A DNA stretch of 64,000 bases from Armatimonadota bacterium. GTDB taxonomy: Bacteria; Armatimonadota; Zipacnadia; Zipacnadales; UBA11051. The stretch covers positions 33,284-97,283 of the forward strand of contig JABLXH010000030.1 in assembly GCA_013178155.1 (NCBI GenBank), in the 5' to 3' direction. The notes below the pieces were generated by a model. It did not search any database and was not told where the DNA came from. It saw only the letters and a list, made by a program, of their open reading frames with translations. The translations under genes were made by a program, and so were the position numbers. Below, one piece after another: positions 62,903-64,000 of the stretch; within the stretch, counting starts at the first letter, position 1, and the number at the start of each line of letters is the position of its first letter.

Positions 62903-64000
62903 CGGCTCAACGATTACCAGGCGGGGGCCAGCGACGGGCGCTGATGGTCTGCGGTGCGCTAGTGCTGGCAGCGGGCCTGCTCGGCCCAGTACATGCGGCG
63001 CCAGTGGCCCGCAATGTCATCATCATGATCGGCGACGGTGCCGGTTTCAACCATTTCGCGGCGGCTAGTCTCTATCGCACCGGGCGGCCCGATGGCGAGG
63101 TCTGCCACTCATTCCCGGTGCGTCTGGCCGCCAGCACCTTCCCCAGCGGAGGGGGATACGACCCGGCCAGGTTCTGGGAGGGCTTTGACTACGCCAAGAG
63201 CGGCGCCACGGACTCCGCTGCCGCGGCTACCGCCCTGGCCTGCGGCGTCAAGACCTACAACGGAGCCATCGGCGTGGATGAGAAGGGCAGGCGCGTGCAG
63301 AGTGTCACCGAGTGGGCCGAGGCGCGCGGTCGGTCCACCGGGTTGCTGACCTCGGTTCCCTTCAGCCATGCCACGCCGGCGGGCTTCGGCGCCCATGTCG
63401 CCAGCCGGGGCGACTATGCCCGCATCGCTCGCCAGATAATCCTTCACAGTGCGGTGGATGTCATCATCGGGGCGGGACATCCTTGGTACGACGACAACGG
63501 CCGCCGACTGGAGACGCCCAAGTATGCCTATATCGGTGAGACTGAGTTCCAGGCTCTGCAGCAGGGCACTGCCGGCGGTGACGCAGATGGCGACCTTGTG
63601 GCCGATCCGTGGCGGTTCGTGCAGTCGGCGGAGGAGCTGCAGGTGGCCGTCAGTGGTCCGCCGGTCAAGCGGCTGTTTGGGCTGATGCCCGTGGCCAGCA
63701 CTTTCCAGGCCGGCCGGGAGAGCCCTGAGGACAACCCGCCGGACACGGCGCTCCCGTTCTCGGTGCCCTTCAACGCCACCATCCCCACGCTGGCCCAGGT
63801 GACGGAAGCTGCGCTGCGAGTGCTGGGTGCCGATCCCGATGGGCTCTTCCTGATGGTGGAGGGAGGCGCCGTGGACTGGGCGGCGCACAGCAACTATGCC
63901 GGCCGCATGATCGAGGAACAGATGGACTTCGGCGATGCGGTCGCCGCGGTCGTGCGATGGGTGGAACGCCACAGCAGTTGGGATGAGACGCTGCTGATCG
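62899..64000 (+). CDS. Alkaline phosphatase (PhoA type), partial
   Basis: Exported phosphomonoesterase cut off by the right window edge; at least 367 residues are visible. TTG 62899 with AAGGGG 9 bases upstream is the probable start (ATG 62944 is also possible). An N-terminal signal (ALMVCGALVLAAGLLGPVHA) precedes NVIIMIGDGAGFNHF, the first metal motif, and SGATDSAAAATALACGVKTYN with the nucleophile Ser in DSA. LFLMVEGGAVDWAAHSN supplies Glu, Asp and His metal ligands. The last metal His (near the C-terminus) is outside the window. Supplies phosphate from organic esters. Confidence 0.92.
   Translation, partial: MTAQRLPGGGQRRALMVCGALVLAAGLLGPVHAAPVARNVIIMIGDGAGFNHFAAASLYRTGRPDGEVCHSFPVRLAASTFPSGGGYDPARFWEGFDYAKSGATDSAAAATALACGVKTYNGAIGVDEKGRRVQSVTEWAEARGRSTGLLTSVPFSHATPAGFGAHVASRGDYARIARQIILHSAVDVIIGAGHPWYDDNGRRLETPKYAYIGETEFQALQQGTAGGDADGDLVADPWRFVQSAEELQVAVSGPPVKRLFGLMPVASTFQAGRESPEDNPPDTALPFSVPFNATIPTLAQVTEAALRVLGADPDGLFLMVEGGAVDWAAHSNYAGRMIEEQMDFGDAVAAVVRWVERHSSWDETLLI

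Overview
The window is GC-rich chromosomal DNA from a bacterium, most likely an uncultured lineage related to Armatimonadota or another Terrabacteria phylum. This is inference: no rRNA gene is present. The supporting signs are a T-box leader, an RqcH ribosome-rescue protein, a G5/LysM wall protein and an FtsEX/M23/S41 wall operon, all typical of Gram-positive-related lineages. They sit beside many families common in uncultivated sugar degraders: a DUF6785-like membrane protein, UroD-like proteins, DUF4838, GH35, GH2 and SGNH hydrolases. No mobile element, CRISPR array or tRNA gene was found. Two genes run off the edges: glmS on the left and an alkaline phosphatase on the right.

Layout. 1-11.4 kb: the end of glmS, ribulokinase, an SGNH hydrolase, a hybrid sensor kinase, a large membrane protein, a nucleoside hydrolase and an unknown secreted protein. 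11.6-12.7 kb: a UroD-like protein. 12.7-18.9 kb (minus strand): an envelope operon ftsE-ftsX-M23 peptidase-S41 peptidase-G5/LysM protein-polyprenyl synthase, with a clear promoter. 19.2-24.8 kb (minus): three overlapping glycosyltransferase genes and a frameshifted secreted protein of repeated beta-sandwich domains. 24.9-32.2 kb (minus): pheT, pheS, a tautomerase, a DUF169 protein, a Phe T-box leader, an RNA methyltransferase, an alcohol dehydrogenase and a GH29-like protein.

32.3-41.3 kb: a carbohydrate region with a 1225-residue DUF4838/LamG/CBM9/SGNH protein, a GH35 beta-galactosidase, two small secreted proteins and the front of a GH2 beta-mannosidase. At about 41.18 kb that gene changes abruptly into the back of a DinG-type helicase, a deletion or assembly junction. 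A thioesterase and rqcH follow. 44-47.7 kb (minus): a BON-like protein, a phosphoesterase, a CBM9-like secreted protein and a Gfo/Idh/MocA oxidoreductase. 47.8-51.8 kb (minus): a lone 1332-residue P-loop ATPase resembling the BREX BrxC/PglY (DUF6079) group. 52-57.2 kb (plus): a sugar-phosphate-isomerase-like protein behind a near-consensus promoter, a GH20-like secreted protein and a large SGNH protein. 57.2-61.7 kb (minus): a glycosyltransferase, nikR, nfeD, an SPFH protein, a Tat-exported superoxide dismutase and a lipoprotein. 61.9-64 kb (plus): a second UroD-like protein and the alkaline phosphatase.

Most distinctive signal: the 340-base gap before the DUF169 gene reads as a T-box leader with a UUC (Phe) specifier, and pheS and pheT lie three and four genes downstream. 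It would place an uncharacterised DUF169 protein and a 4-oxalocrotonate-tautomerase-like protein under tRNA-Phe control together with phenylalanyl-tRNA synthetase. The PheT of this operon also lacks the usual N-terminal tRNA-binding OB domain. Four promoters on this DNA show a recurring form, TTGnnn, 16-17 bases, TATCAT or TATACT.
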